DNA of 64,000 nucleotides from an uncultured Bacteroidia bacterium (GCA_902768985.1 CACXNA010000001.1:246684-310683), one strand, 5' to 3'. Positions 8,097 to 16,270 are shown, counted from the first letter of the stretch. Numbers and translations are program-made. The notes: generated from the sequence alone by a model not told the origin.

Positions 8097-9743
8097 TTAA
8101 AAACCTATCTGCCGTTGTTGTCTCTTTGATCCCATCTGCTCTTCACAGCAAAAAGTCAGTATTGCGCGTATGTCGGGCTCTTGTCTTTCCAGGATGGATT
8201 GAATCATCCGTCTTCTGACGACGTTCTCAATCTGGCCACCGCTGAAATCGAATTTCTCAGCGAGAAAATGCGCATCCACGTCAGCAAGTTCCGGCATCAT
8301 GGCTTTCCATATTTTGCATTTGACATCCACAGAGGGGGTGTTGAATTTGAGCTTGTAAAGGAAACGGCGTTCGAAGGCTTTGTCCAGATTGATAGTCAGA
8401 TTCGTGGTGGCGATGAGGATGCCGTCCAGGCACTCCATCTCTTGTAAGATAATGTCCTGAATTGTATTCTCCATTTTGTCCACTGATCGTTGAGCTCCTT
8501 CCTGACGGATACCGAAGATGGCGTCTGCCTCGTTGAAAAGCAGAATGGGTATCGTCCCGCCAAGCTTGACATTTGCTTTGTATTTGTCGAATACATCCTT
8601 TATCATCTTTTCGCTTTCTCCCACCCAACAACTTCTGATTTGAGAGACATCCACGATGAAGAGGTCGCGTCCACTCTCGCGAGCAATCTGGTAGACTGTC
8701 TCGGTTTTCCCGGTACCAGGACTTCCGTAAAAGAGGCAAGTAAAGCCCGTCCGAAGCCCTTTGTCCTTCATTTTTGTTCGAACCTCGTTGAACCGGGCTT
8801 CGCTCATCAAGTCTTTAAGCTGCGCCACCTGATGACCTTCATCCACATTATAAAACATCTTTTTTCTGCCGATGGCTGACGCTTCCAGTTTCCGTGATGC
8901 GGCCACTTTGGGCGCATCCTTGCGTATGCCCCCAAGGTCGGCAAAAATCTCCTCTTTAATCTCGTCCTTAATCTTGAAGTAATCCTTCGTCATCATGCCT
9001 TCGTGGCCGGTAAATTCAATAAGTTCCCGGCGCTGAAGACCAAGATGCCCTGTCTTGGAAGTCGTACGCAAACAATCTAGTTCTATCTCATCATAAAAAT
9101 CCTGCACGTCATGCCATCCCACCATATCGTCCTCTTCAAACCAGTATCGCCATATCAGCGCGAAGAAGAACACGCATTCTTTGGAGCAGAGACCTTTAAT
9201 ATGTTTCTCGCATGCCTTTGAGATGCTGGTTTCCGGATTATCCTTAATCAGTAACGTGACCTCGTCGAAAAGTTCCTCTGCATCCATCTGATCCTCGTTC
9301 CGGATGCAGAATAGTGTTTTCATCCGGCTCAAGATTTGCCCAGAGGACAAGCCAGTGGTGGGCTCCGGCTCGATCGGTTTGTTCCCTTTGATGGCTTTCA
9401 GGACTTCTTTCGGAACCGTGATGTGGTACTCTTTATCCATACGGATGTAGCCCTTCTGCTTCAAAATCATAAAGTCGGCATCGTGCGTGAGGAACTGAAG
9501 ATACTCCATTCCCAGGAAAGAGGCGATGTCCTCGGCATCGATCCGATAACGGGCCGATTTCTGGACGACCCCCGTCAAGATGAGTACCTGCATTGTGCTC
9601 ATCCCCAACACCCGTCGCAGGTGGCGCAGCTCCGACGACGCCCGTTTGGTGGAGTCTGCGTTAATGGAAATCGTGCAGACATCTTCCTTGTTACGCATCT
9701 TCTCTGTCAGCGCATACATGCATTCAATGATAGTCTTGCTCAT
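8097..9743 (-). CDS. AAA family ATPase with N-terminal extension
   Basis: A 548-residue protein. Residues 1-270 form an all-new N-terminal region, partly helical, with a possible winged-helix part at 40-110. They are followed by one AAA module: Walker A GSPGTGKT at 340-347, Walker B ILLFNEAD near 400-406, sensor 1 ATTN at 445-448 and arginine finger in FERRFLYKL near 457-462. The Walker B segment has Asn where Asp normally coordinates magnesium, with the catalytic Glu kept. The start at 9743 is chosen because the promoter box lies 21 bp upstream, and an upstream frame extension would overlap the operator. It stands alone between two WYL-type promoters. Its substrate is unknown; remodelling of a protein-DNA complex is a guess. 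Confidence 0.85.
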   Translation of the reverse strand: MSKTIIECMYALTEKMRNKEDVCTISINADSTKRASSELRHLRRVLGMSTMQVLILTGVVQKSARYRIDAEDIASFLGMEYLQFLTHDADFMILKQKGYIRMDKEYHITVPKEVLKAIKGNKPIEPEPTTGLSSGQILSRMKTLFCIRNEDQMDAEELFDEVTLLIKDNPETSISKACEKHIKGLCSKECVFFFALIWRYWFEEDDMVGWHDVQDFYDEIELDCLRTTSKTGHLGLQRRELIEFTGHEGMMTKDYFKIKDEIKEEIFADLGGIRKDAPKVAASRKLEASAIGRKKMFYNVDEGHQVAQLKDLMSEARFNEVRTKMKDKGLRTGFTCLFYGSPGTGKTETVYQIARESGRDLFIVDVSQIRSCWVGESEKMIKDVFDKYKANVKLGGTIPILLFNEADAIFGIRQEGAQRSVDKMENTIQDIILQEMECLDGILIATTNLTINLDKAFERRFLYKLKFNTPSVDVKCKIWKAMMPELADVDAHFLAEKFDFSGGQIENVVRRRMIQSILERQEPDIRAILTFCCEEQMGSKRQQRQIGF

Positions 9744-9763
9744 TGTTTTCTGGTTTAACGATG

Positions 9764-9798
9764 CAAAGGAAACAACCCACATTGCCAAAAGATGGCAG
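9764..9798 (-). promoter_or_regulatory. AAA gene promoter with WYL-type operator
   Basis: On the minus strand TTCCTTTG (9764-9771) serves as the -7 box, 21 bp before the start codon. The near-perfect palindrome TTGCCA-N5-TGGCAG (9782-9798) is centred at 9790, 19 bp upstream of the box, the same geometry as at the WYL promoter. Confidence 0.7.
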
Positions 9799-9837
9799 GA
9801 ACCATTAATGATGACTAAGAGAGCACTTTATTTACAA

Positions 9838-9872
9838 CTGCCAAGTTTCAGCAGAGACGCACCCTATATTTG
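9838..9872 (+). promoter_or_regulatory. Promoter of the DUF1835-like gene with WYL-type operator
   Basis: TATATTTG at 9865-9872 precedes the ATG at 9894 by 22 bp. CTGCCA-N5-CAGCAG (9838-9854, second half site matching at four of six positions) is centred at 9846, again 19 bp upstream of the box. Two operators thus lie 56 bp apart in this divergent region. Confidence 0.65.
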
Positions 9873-9893
9873 CCGCCATAAAAACTGAGAAAG

Positions 9894-11366
9894 ATGTTGA
9901 ACCTTTACATTTTCAGCAGTGCGGACGCCGCTGGCGTTTTTGAGTGCATCGAGAAGGATCCAGAAGGCGGGATTGACTCCTATTATCCGGTTCCCATGAA
10001 CCTTCACTATATTCCGGAATCTTGGAATGATACAGAAATGATGAAAGTCGCCCTCTCCTGGAGCAATCCGGACTTATATTACAGGGATTTCCGCAAGGAT
10101 GGCTATGCGGTTTGTGATGGGAAGCTTCTGTCTTTCCGATATGATTTGCTTAGTCGTATCAAGTTGGGCGGGAAAATCATTGTCGTACACGGTCAGGATG
10201 CGAATTCTTTACTGCTTTTGTACACCATAGCGTCTACCATTGATGCCGAAATCTATCACATAGATGTCACTCCAGAAGGGTTCTCGCAAAGGCTTCGTAA
10301 TACAACCGAAGATGACTGGGTTGATGTTCATTCCGAAGACGAGGGCGAACGGCAATATGACCCGCTTGTATTCAGGGTCGAGGACGTAACACGCGAGCAG
10401 GCGGAATCGTTCCTTGGGACGGAGAAGCTTGTTACTCCGGAAGAGCGTAAGGCCTGGCGCGAAATCTGGAAACACTGGGGTGGCGAAGACGCCCGAGATT
10501 TCCCCATTCTGGTGGACCAGAATGGAAATCTGTTCCATCCCTACAACGTCTATCTGAACAGTTCTATCTTCAATCATACGCCGACAAAAGCGCCAGCGGC
10601 CATTAAGACCATCGCCGAAGGGGTTTCAAAGGACCATCCACAAGTCGAACGAGACTTGATTGTAAGCCATATTGTCAAGATGGCTGACCAGAGACTGATC
10701 AAGTGGACGCATAAAGACGATAAGCCTGAAGATTGCGAAGTCATCCAGTATCGCACGGACATCGCTACCCGATGGAATCGCTTTCAAGATATACATTTCT
10801 TGATGCAATTTGCCGAATATGCCGGGAAGAAAATAACGCTCTCTGAAGAAGATATTGAAGCAGAGCTTGAACGCGACGAACAAGACAGTAAAGATTTATG
10901 GGGCAAGGGGCACTTGCATAGAGAGGCCATACAGCAAGCCCGTGACGAACGGGACCAGCGAATGCTCATTAAATGGGCAAGTGCGCTAAACGAAGACTGG
11001 GGCTGGTATCACCTGCTGGCTGTCATGAAAACAAAGTTGGAGATGATGGTAGACTATATGCGAAACTGGTCGCCGATAGCCAACGGTCGGGTGTATGCCG
11101 ACCAGATGGACCGCGCCATAGCTTTGATAGATATCGTCATTGCATGGGGAGGTCAATACGACTATCCTCATTCTGAAGATGAAGACGAGTATTTCGACGC
11201 TGCTCACTTCGCACATTATGTCAATTTACGCAATCAAGACAAGTACCCGGCTCCGGATTACGATGGCCATCATTTCTGGTGTGAATCTCAGCGTGTCCGC
11301 TTCACCAAGGCCTGGGTGCTACTTTGGAAGATCTTGTCGGAAAGGGTGTTAACCTGGGAAGACTAA
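9894..11366 (+). CDS. DUF1835/DUF3658-like protein with novel C-terminal domain
   Basis: A 490-residue cytoplasmic protein. The first 290 residues follow the DUF1835 plus DUF3658 plan. A Rossmann-like strand reads GGKIIVVHGQDANSLLLLYTI, and a helical block (LVTPEERKAWREIWKHWG) is followed by LVDQNGNLFHPYNVYLNSSI and a winged-helix-like end with VSKDHPQVERDLIVSHIVKMADQRLIKW. The C-terminal 200 residues (EDWGWYHLLAVMKTKLEMMVDYMRNW onward) are acidic, aromatic-rich and unrecognised. The function of DUF1835 proteins is not known. Its promoter carries a WYL-type operator, and the next small gene starts 5 bp after its stop. Confidence 0.6.
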   Translation: MLNLYIFSSADAAGVFECIEKDPEGGIDSYYPVPMNLHYIPESWNDTEMMKVALSWSNPDLYYRDFRKDGYAVCDGKLLSFRYDLLSRIKLGGKIIVVHGQDANSLLLLYTIASTIDAEIYHIDVTPEGFSQRLRNTTEDDWVDVHSEDEGERQYDPLVFRVEDVTREQAESFLGTEKLVTPEERKAWREIWKHWGGEDARDFPILVDQNGNLFHPYNVYLNSSIFNHTPTKAPAAIKTIAEGVSKDHPQVERDLIVSHIVKMADQRLIKWTHKDDKPEDCEVIQYRTDIATRWNRFQDIHFLMQFAEYAGKKITLSEEDIEAELERDEQDSKDLWGKGHLHREAIQQARDERDQRMLIKWASALNEDWGWYHLLAVMKTKLEMMVDYMRNWSPIANGRVYADQMDRAIALIDIVIAWGGQYDYPHSEDEDEYFDAAHFAHYVNLRNQDKYPAPDYDGHHFWCESQRVRFTKAWVLLWKILSERVLTWED

Positions 11367-11371
11367 AGGAT

Positions 11372-11707
11372 ATGGAACTCAACAAATGGGAAAAGCACCT
11401 CACCCACTGGTGCCCAGCGCAGATGTATTATTATTTCCAGGATTCGGATGGAGGGAAATGGTGCATCTATCTCCGCTGGGATGGCCATCGTGGTGATGAG
11501 CCTTGGCAGGCGGAACTATGCCGTTGCAACGATGCCTGGGATTTTATCTCGGACGGCCAAACTATCAATCTATTGGAGGAGAAAGAGCATACCCCTGGGA
11601 TAGTTACCGGTTTCTATAGAGACGAGGAATACCCTTTCCTAATGGGAAAGATCCTGGAACTGACCAAAGAACGTTTCCCGGACCTCGATTTCCCAAACAA
11701 TCAATAG
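11372..11707 (+). CDS. Small Trp/Asp-rich cytoplasmic protein of unknown function
   Basis: The 111-residue product begins MELNKWEKHLTHWCPAQMYYYFQDSDGG. It has no signal peptide, membrane segment or recognised motif. The predicted alternation of short strands (KWCIYLRWDG, PWQAELCRC) suggests a small beta-rich domain. The ATG at 11372 lies 5 bp behind the preceding gene, so the two form an operon under the operator at 9838-9854. An upstream frame extension overlaps the preceding gene and is less likely. It is probably accessory to the DUF1835-like protein, but no role can be assigned. Confidence 0.6.
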   Translation: MELNKWEKHLTHWCPAQMYYYFQDSDGGKWCIYLRWDGHRGDEPWQAELCRCNDAWDFISDGQTINLLEEKEHTPGIVTGFYRDEEYPFLMGKILELTKERFPDLDFPNNQ

Positions 11708-11710
11708 GAA

Positions 11711-11745
11711 CTGCCAGAGTTTAGCGGGATAACTTCCGTCTTTTG
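11711..11745 (+). promoter_or_regulatory. Promoter of the Cys-rich gene with WYL-type operator
   Basis: CTGCCA-N5-TAGCGG (11711-11727, centre 11719) lies exactly 19 bp upstream of GTCTTTTG (11738-11745), which keeps the TTTG end of the -7 box. The ATG at 11765 is 20 bp downstream. The match is weaker than at the other sites, but spacing to box and start is the same. Confidence 0.55.
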
Positions 11746-11764
11746 TCGCAAAAGGATTCAGTTT

Positions 11765-12295
11765 ATGAAAAGAGAATTCTGGCGCAAAGCGCCGCAGTGT
11801 AAGAAGTGCATCTATCACATCCCCGAAGGGAAAAGGCCGGACTCGAACGACTCCGAAACTGTTTGGAAAGAATCATGCCGTTTCACGGGGCATTCGTTCT
11901 GGCCTGAGTTAGAAGAAGCCGAGATTTGTTTTGATTTCAGAAGTACGGGAAAAGATGCTGATATTGTTGACAAGGCAGAGAAGGATAAATGGGTAAAAGG
12001 ACATTTGTGCGCCAAATGTGCCTTTTATGGTATGAACGGCTTTGATCTGCGCGATCAAACTCTGATCAGGAAACCGGAGGAATGGCATGCTCAGCATCGC
12101 TGCAGAGGATATTTGCATTGTGTAGATCACGACAAGGAAGGTTTCTGTTCATCATTCTTGTCCATTGATCAGTGGGCGGTAGTCGAGTCCACTCCCATAT
12201 ATGGAGGAGAACGGCGCCGAAAATGGGATTTCTTCCGCGAAAATAACACCAGTGGAAAGACGGAACCTGGCTCAATCATCACCGAAAAAGATTAA
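11765..12295 (+). CDS. Cys-rich probable zinc-binding protein
   Basis: A 176-residue protein with paired cysteines that look like metal sites: CKKC near residues 12-15, a Cys in KESCRF, a Cys in EICFDF, CAKC near 81-84, CRGYLHC near 113-119 and GFCSSF near 129. The spacing repeats loosely (CxxC, then single Cys), suggesting two related zinc-ribbon-like units. There is no signal peptide. No family was recognised. The gene is monocistronic or leads into the next gene 32 bp downstream, and its promoter carries the fourth WYL-type operator, which ties it to the island rather than to the flanks. Confidence 0.6.
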   Translation: MKREFWRKAPQCKKCIYHIPEGKRPDSNDSETVWKESCRFTGHSFWPELEEAEICFDFRSTGKDADIVDKAEKDKWVKGHLCAKCAFYGMNGFDLRDQTLIRKPEEWHAQHRCRGYLHCVDHDKEGFCSSFLSIDQWAVVESTPIYGGERRRKWDFFRENNTSGKTEPGSIITEKD

Positions 12296-12327
12296 CTTTG
12301 TCTCGAAACCACTTCAATTATGGCACT

Positions 12328-13071
12328 ATGAGCAGTATTGATTCTAATAACTTCTTTGAGCCGCAACTACGTCAAGCGCTCTTTCCTCTCTACAAGGAAC
12401 TAATGGAAGCCGTAGAGCCTTTTCAGGACGACCCGAGAGGACTCTGCCCCTTTGCCGTTCAATGGGGACCTCGTTTCCCAAAAGAGGAAAGATCGGGAAT
12501 TCTTTTTGTCGGGAGAGCGACCAACGGATGGGTATCCTTTAGTAATGACCCTGATGTGCTGTTCGGAGACACCGACGAAGCCATTTTCAACCTAGGAGAT
12601 CAGATGCTCTGGGTCCATAACCTTGAAGGTAACAGGAACGGTTATAACACCCGTCGTTCCGCCTTCTGGAGGGTCATCCGTGGTATTAGTTCTAGCTTTT
12701 ACCCGAATCCGGAACTCTCATATGTTTCATGGTCCAATGTTACGAAGGTTGCTCCCGACGGAGCAAATCCTAGCGATGTGCTTTATTACGCTCAGTTGGA
12801 GGTTTGCCAGCGGATTCTTGCGGAGGAGATCCGCATCCTGTCACCCCGGTTTGTTGTTTTTCTGACTGGATACAACTGGGCTATCGACTTCCTGCGTTTT
12901 CTCAACGGAGGGAATGCCCCTACCCATATCTTAAAAGAGCCCTGGGGTGATTATGAGGCCTGCACTTTCAGGATAAGAGAAACAACGTGTATCCTCTCCG
13001 AGCACCCCATGGGAAAGCCTGAAAAGGCACATATAGAAGCCATTAATAAGTTAATCAAGGCTTCTATATAG
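12328..13071 (+). CDS. Uracil-DNA glycosylase-superfamily-like protein
   Basis: The 247-residue sequence follows the UDG-fold pattern without being a standard family member. A first strand with motif-1 position reads GILFVGRATN (57-66), an SNVTKV segment at 136-141 sits where the substrate loop falls, a strand LSPRFVVFLTG (171-181) is followed by a helix, and EHPMGK (225-230) takes the place of the HPS motif. Such proteins may be DNA glycosylases or binding-only relatives. The start at 12328 is preferred to a TTG at 12298, because a TAACTTTG -7 box at 12293-12300 overlaps that TTG. No WYL operator is visible at this promoter. Confidence 0.6.
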   Translation: MSSIDSNNFFEPQLRQALFPLYKELMEAVEPFQDDPRGLCPFAVQWGPRFPKEERSGILFVGRATNGWVSFSNDPDVLFGDTDEAIFNLGDQMLWVHNLEGNRNGYNTRRSAFWRVIRGISSSFYPNPELSYVSWSNVTKVAPDGANPSDVLYYAQLEVCQRILAEEIRILSPRFVVFLTGYNWAIDFLRFLNGGNAPTHILKEPWGDYEACTFRIRETTCILSEHPMGKPEKAHIEAINKLIKASI

Positions 13072-13134
13072 TTCTGGAGTTTGTTCCATACCGAGATACC
13101 GGGACACTGGTTATATCTCCCCACAATTATTGCT

Positions 13135-14337
13135 ATGAGTATTGACGGAGCGAAGATCTTTGAGTTGGCCAGTCAGGCTCAAGATCTTTCTGATGGATTG
13201 AATAACACGAATCTTCTTGATGTCGTTCACATGAACGAGAATGCCCATTCGCGCATCCTCCGTTTAATCATGCAGTATGTTAAGGACCACAGATGCCCAT
13301 TCTATGAATCTTTTCTGAGAATCAACAAAATAGCATGTATCCTCCCGGAGGGTTTTTCTGCTGAAAGGCCAACATTCGTCAATGAACAGGATCGAATCGA
13401 TCTTCTTATTGAAGGGAAAGGATATGCCATCATAATTGAGAACAAGGTATATGACGCAGTGGACCAGGACCGTCAGTTGGAAAGATATCTGGACAGTTGC
13501 ATTGGCCGGGGTTTTCCGACAGACAGATTGTACGCATTATACCTGACCTTGGATGGTTCAAAGGAAGTTTCCTCATATAGCTTGACAGAGAAAGCGAAAG
13601 AAGTTCTGGGAGTCACGAATGAATCCACCGGGCGTTTTGTGGAGATAAACTTCCATGACGATATCCTTCCTTGGCTTCGCGAGGCCATTACTCTCTGCAA
13701 AGGTGAGGATGATGCCTGCATCAAAGCGGCGCTTATCCAGTATGCCGATTATGTTTCCGAGATGTACGGAGAAACTGAGAATTCATTAAAATACAAGATG
13801 GGCATAACGGAATTGCTTGCAAAAAACGACATTAGAACAATCGCTTCCTTTACTGAGCATATCGATGCCGCGAATAGACTTTCTACGGAACTCGTTCAAA
13901 GAAGGGATAAGAAATGTGAATTCATAGCGATGAGGTTTATTTCTTTTCCCTTGAAAGAGTACTGTGAGAAGAGAGGGATTTCACTTCTCTACGAAAAGTA
14001 TTCATTCAGCCATGTCAGCATCCGGATGTCTCTTCATGGTAAAGAAAGGTCATTCTTCTGTCTCGACACAGAGAATGACGGACGAATCTTCTACGGGATC
14101 AGCAACTTCAACGTTGCTGACAAAGAAACGCTCTCTGAAGAGGCTCTGTTGCGCTTCAAGAATGCCGGATATACTGACAATGACTGGTGGCCGGCATGGC
14201 GACACCTGGATTCTTCGTCTAGAAGATTCGAGCGGCCCGCTTCTGTTGATTTCTGGGAAATCTCCGTGATGGACAAGAGCTTTGCCAACTTTGTTATTGA
14301 TGCATATGAAGAAGTGGAAAAGATATTGAATCTATAG
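13135..14337 (+). CDS. PD-(D/E)XK nuclease superfamily protein
   Basis: A 400-residue protein. The nuclease core lies at residues about 30-160: ENAHSRILRLIMQY (helix with the conserved Glu), DRIDLLIE with D89, the catalytic pair E102 and K104 in IIIENKVYDAVDQDRQLERYL, and Q114 on the following helix. This matches the PDDEXK family found in many Bacteroidota accessory regions. The C-terminal 240 residues are of unknown fold. The start at 13135 avoids an upstream extension of 18 residues without support. It is followed after 4 bp by the Asp-box protein and then directly by the metallophosphoesterase, giving a three-gene operon. Confidence 0.8.
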   Translation: MSIDGAKIFELASQAQDLSDGLNNTNLLDVVHMNENAHSRILRLIMQYVKDHRCPFYESFLRINKIACILPEGFSAERPTFVNEQDRIDLLIEGKGYAIIIENKVYDAVDQDRQLERYLDSCIGRGFPTDRLYALYLTLDGSKEVSSYSLTEKAKEVLGVTNESTGRFVEINFHDDILPWLREAITLCKGEDDACIKAALIQYADYVSEMYGETENSLKYKMGITELLAKNDIRTIASFTEHIDAANRLSTELVQRRDKKCEFIAMRFISFPLKEYCEKRGISLLYEKYSFSHVSIRMSLHGKERSFFCLDTENDGRIFYGISNFNVADKETLSEEALLRFKNAGYTDNDWWPAWRHLDSSSRRFERPASVDFWEISVMDKSFANFVIDAYEEVEKILNL

Positions 14338-14341
14338 CACT

Positions 14342-14692
14342 ATGCCACAGTTAATCACCTATGGCAACGAGTTGATCAGGATCAACCCCGCCAACAATCA
14401 CATAGAATTCTCTCCCAACCGAGGCATTTCCTGGATGCCTCGCTATACCGGAAGTAGTTTTGGCACATTCCGCGATCTGGTTCCATATAACGGGAAGATT
14501 ATCGCCATTACAGACAAGGGCGTATACTATTCCACTAACAAGGGCATCAGTTGGGCGTCCAGAAACACTAGTTCTGTCGTCCGGACCTTCGTCGTCATTC
14601 AGGACGCCGGCAGAGAGCTGCTGGCCCAGACCTGTGACGGGCATTTGTATTTTTCCACCAACGAAGGCATATCCTGGATACGGCGCAAATAG
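14342..14692 (+). CDS. Asp-box (BNR-like) mini-repeat protein
   Basis: The 116 residues contain three repeats of about 40 residues, each with an Asp-box-like motif SxNxGISW: SPNRGISW at 24-31, STNKGISW at 64-71 and STNEGISW at 105-112. Asp boxes normally sit in six- to eight-bladed propellers; here less than half a propeller is present, without a signal peptide. It may oligomerise or be the remainder of a longer gene. It starts 4 bp after the nuclease and ends exactly at the start of the metallophosphoesterase (TAG ATG), so it is embedded in an operon and unlikely to be random. Confidence 0.6.
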   Translation: MPQLITYGNELIRINPANNHIEFSPNRGISWMPRYTGSSFGTFRDLVPYNGKIIAITDKGVYYSTNKGISWASRNTSSVVRTFVVIQDAGRELLAQTCDGHLYFSTNEGISWIRRK

Positions 14693-15274
14693 ATGCTTGT
14701 AGAATACAAAAGCCATAAGATCTTTGCTTTTTCCGACACCCACGGGATGTATAGGCGACTCGACGTGCCCGCAGATGCAGATATCCTAATCTGCGCGGGG
14801 GATGCATGCGAAGGCTTTGCCGTTGAGGGCCTGAAAGACTTCTTTTCCTGGTATAACAGCCTTCCAGCAAAACTACGGATATTCGTCGCTGGGAATCATG
14901 ATATGGTCTTTGACGAGCAACCCGATTATGCGCGAAGCCTCATTCCCGAAGGTGTTTCGTTCCTTGAGAATGAAGGAATTGAGTTCGACGGGATCAAGTT
15001 CTATAGCGTCCCGGCAAGGCCGTACATGAAGACACCGCTTCCCATACCTGAAGATGTTGACTTCCTCATTACCCACGGGCCGGCTTACGGCTATCTTGAC
15101 CAGGGCTTGGGCTGTAAGAACCTCTTCCTTTCCATGGCCAGCGCTCGTCCCAAGTACCACATCTTCGGCCACGTCCACGAGGAGGGGCTTAAAAGAAAGG
15201 CGGTGCTTGGTAGCACCACTTTTCTCAATATGTCGTATTTCGAGGAACTACGTCATTCTTTGGGCTCTGAATAA
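14693..15274 (+). CDS. Calcineurin-like metallophosphoesterase
   Basis: A 193-residue phosphoesterase with the full metal-site set: FSDTHG near residue 12, AGDA near 34, AGNHDM near 60, ITHGPAYGYLD near 116 and FGHVHEEGL near 148. The compact form resembles predicted phosphatases of the YfcE/MJ0936-like branch that act on phosphodiesters or nucleotides. It is translated directly after the Asp-box protein. About 130 bp of its 3' end (from about 15107) recurs as a second, partial copy at 16271-16435 behind the Bro-N gene. Confidence 0.85.
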   Translation: MLVEYKSHKIFAFSDTHGMYRRLDVPADADILICAGDACEGFAVEGLKDFFSWYNSLPAKLRIFVAGNHDMVFDEQPDYARSLIPEGVSFLENEGIEFDGIKFYSVPARPYMKTPLPIPEDVDFLITHGPAYGYLDQGLGCKNLFLSMASARPKYHIFGHVHEEGLKRKAVLGSTTFLNMSYFEELRHSLGSE

Positions 15275-15365
15275 TCCATTCGGCGCCCTTATCTCCCCCT
15301 TTTCTCCGAATAGTTCGGAGGAAGCTATCCTCTATTTTCACATCAAGATCCGATACAAGTTTCTC

Positions 15366-15396
15366 TTGCAATAGAAAGGAGTATTTTGTAGCTTTG
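15366..15396 (+). promoter_or_regulatory. Promoter of the Bro-N gene
   Basis: TTG at 15366-15368, a 20-bp spacer and TAGCTTTG at 15389-15396 form a canonical Bacteroidota promoter. No CTGCCA palindrome is present, so this gene seems outside the WYL-type regulon. Confidence 0.7.
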
Positions 15397-15415
15397 TAAA
15401 CAAACCTGATTGGTT

Positions 15416-16258
15416 ATGTCAAACATGGAACAGATACAACTTTTTGGAGAGAGGCAGATTAGAACTTCCTGGAACGATGCGGAGGAGAAGTGGTATTTCT
15501 CCATCATTGATATTATCGCAGCACTTGTCGAAACAGATCGTCCCAGAAAATACTGGTCTGACCTGAAGCGAAAGCTTGTTGCCGAAGGAAGCGAGTTGTC
15601 CGAAAAAATCGGACAACTGAAAATGAGGTCCGCTGATGGGAAGATGTATGCCACCGATGTTGCCGACCAGGAGCAGCTTTTCCGTCTGGTTCAATCAATT
15701 CCTTCTCCCAAAGTTGAGCCCATTAAGCTTTGGATAGCCCGCGTGGCGAGCGAGCGCATTGATGAGATGATAGACCCGGAGGTTTCTATTGACCGGGCGA
15801 TTGACACATATCGTCGCAAGGGATACTCCGAGGAATGGATTAATCAGAGGCTGCAGGGCAAGAAGGAGCGCAAGAAACTTACGGACGAATGGAAACGTGT
15901 CGGTGTGAAGGAGAAGCAATATGCCATCTTAACCAATGCAATTTACGAGGTCTGGTCTGGTATGACCGCCAAGGAATACAAGCATCTTAAAGGTTTGAAG
16001 AAGGAGAATCTTCGCGACAATATGACTGATACGGAGAGCGCTCTTACTACACTGGCAGAGGTGGCAACCCGAGAAATTTCACAAAACGAAGACCCCGAAA
16101 CCATTGCCCATAGCATCAATATCGCACGCAGAGGCGGCGGGGTTGCCAAAGTCGCCCGTGAAGCATTGGAAGACCAACTCGGCAGAACCATCATTTCTTC
16201 GGATAATGCTAAGACATTAAATAGACCGGAAGCCCCAAAGGAAATAGAGGAGCAGTAG
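15416..16258 (+). CDS. Bro-N domain (antirepressor-like) protein
   Basis: A 280-residue protein. An N-terminal Bro-N domain (residues about 8-105) opens with IRTSWNDAEEKWYFSIIDIIAALVET and includes the conserved YWSDLKRKL helix and ATDVADQEQLFRLVQSIPSPK. The C-terminal region has a long basic helix (WINQRLQGKKERKKLTDEWKRVGV). Bro-N proteins include phage antirepressors and DinD-like damage-inducible proteins. The start at 15416 lies 19 bp after the promoter box; 15425 is an alternative. The gene is flanked on both sides by the 3' end of a metallophosphoesterase gene, which suggests insertion or duplication. Confidence 0.82.
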   Translation: MSNMEQIQLFGERQIRTSWNDAEEKWYFSIIDIIAALVETDRPRKYWSDLKRKLVAEGSELSEKIGQLKMRSADGKMYATDVADQEQLFRLVQSIPSPKVEPIKLWIARVASERIDEMIDPEVSIDRAIDTYRRKGYSEEWINQRLQGKKERKKLTDEWKRVGVKEKQYAILTNAIYEVWSGMTAKEYKHLKGLKKENLRDNMTDTESALTTLAEVATREISQNEDPETIAHSINIARRGGGVAKVAREALEDQLGRTIISSDNAKTLNRPEAPKEIEEQ

Positions 16259-16270
16259 TGTGTCCGGAGC

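Noticed and set aside
12293-12328. A fifth WYL-type operator before the first UDG-like gene
   Set aside because: A good -7 box is present, but the sequence 19 bp upstream (around 12274) has no CTGCCA palindrome.
15410-16258. Integrated prophage around the Bro-N gene
   Set aside because: No integrase, terminase, capsid or other structural phage gene occurs in the island; Bro-N proteins also exist outside phages.
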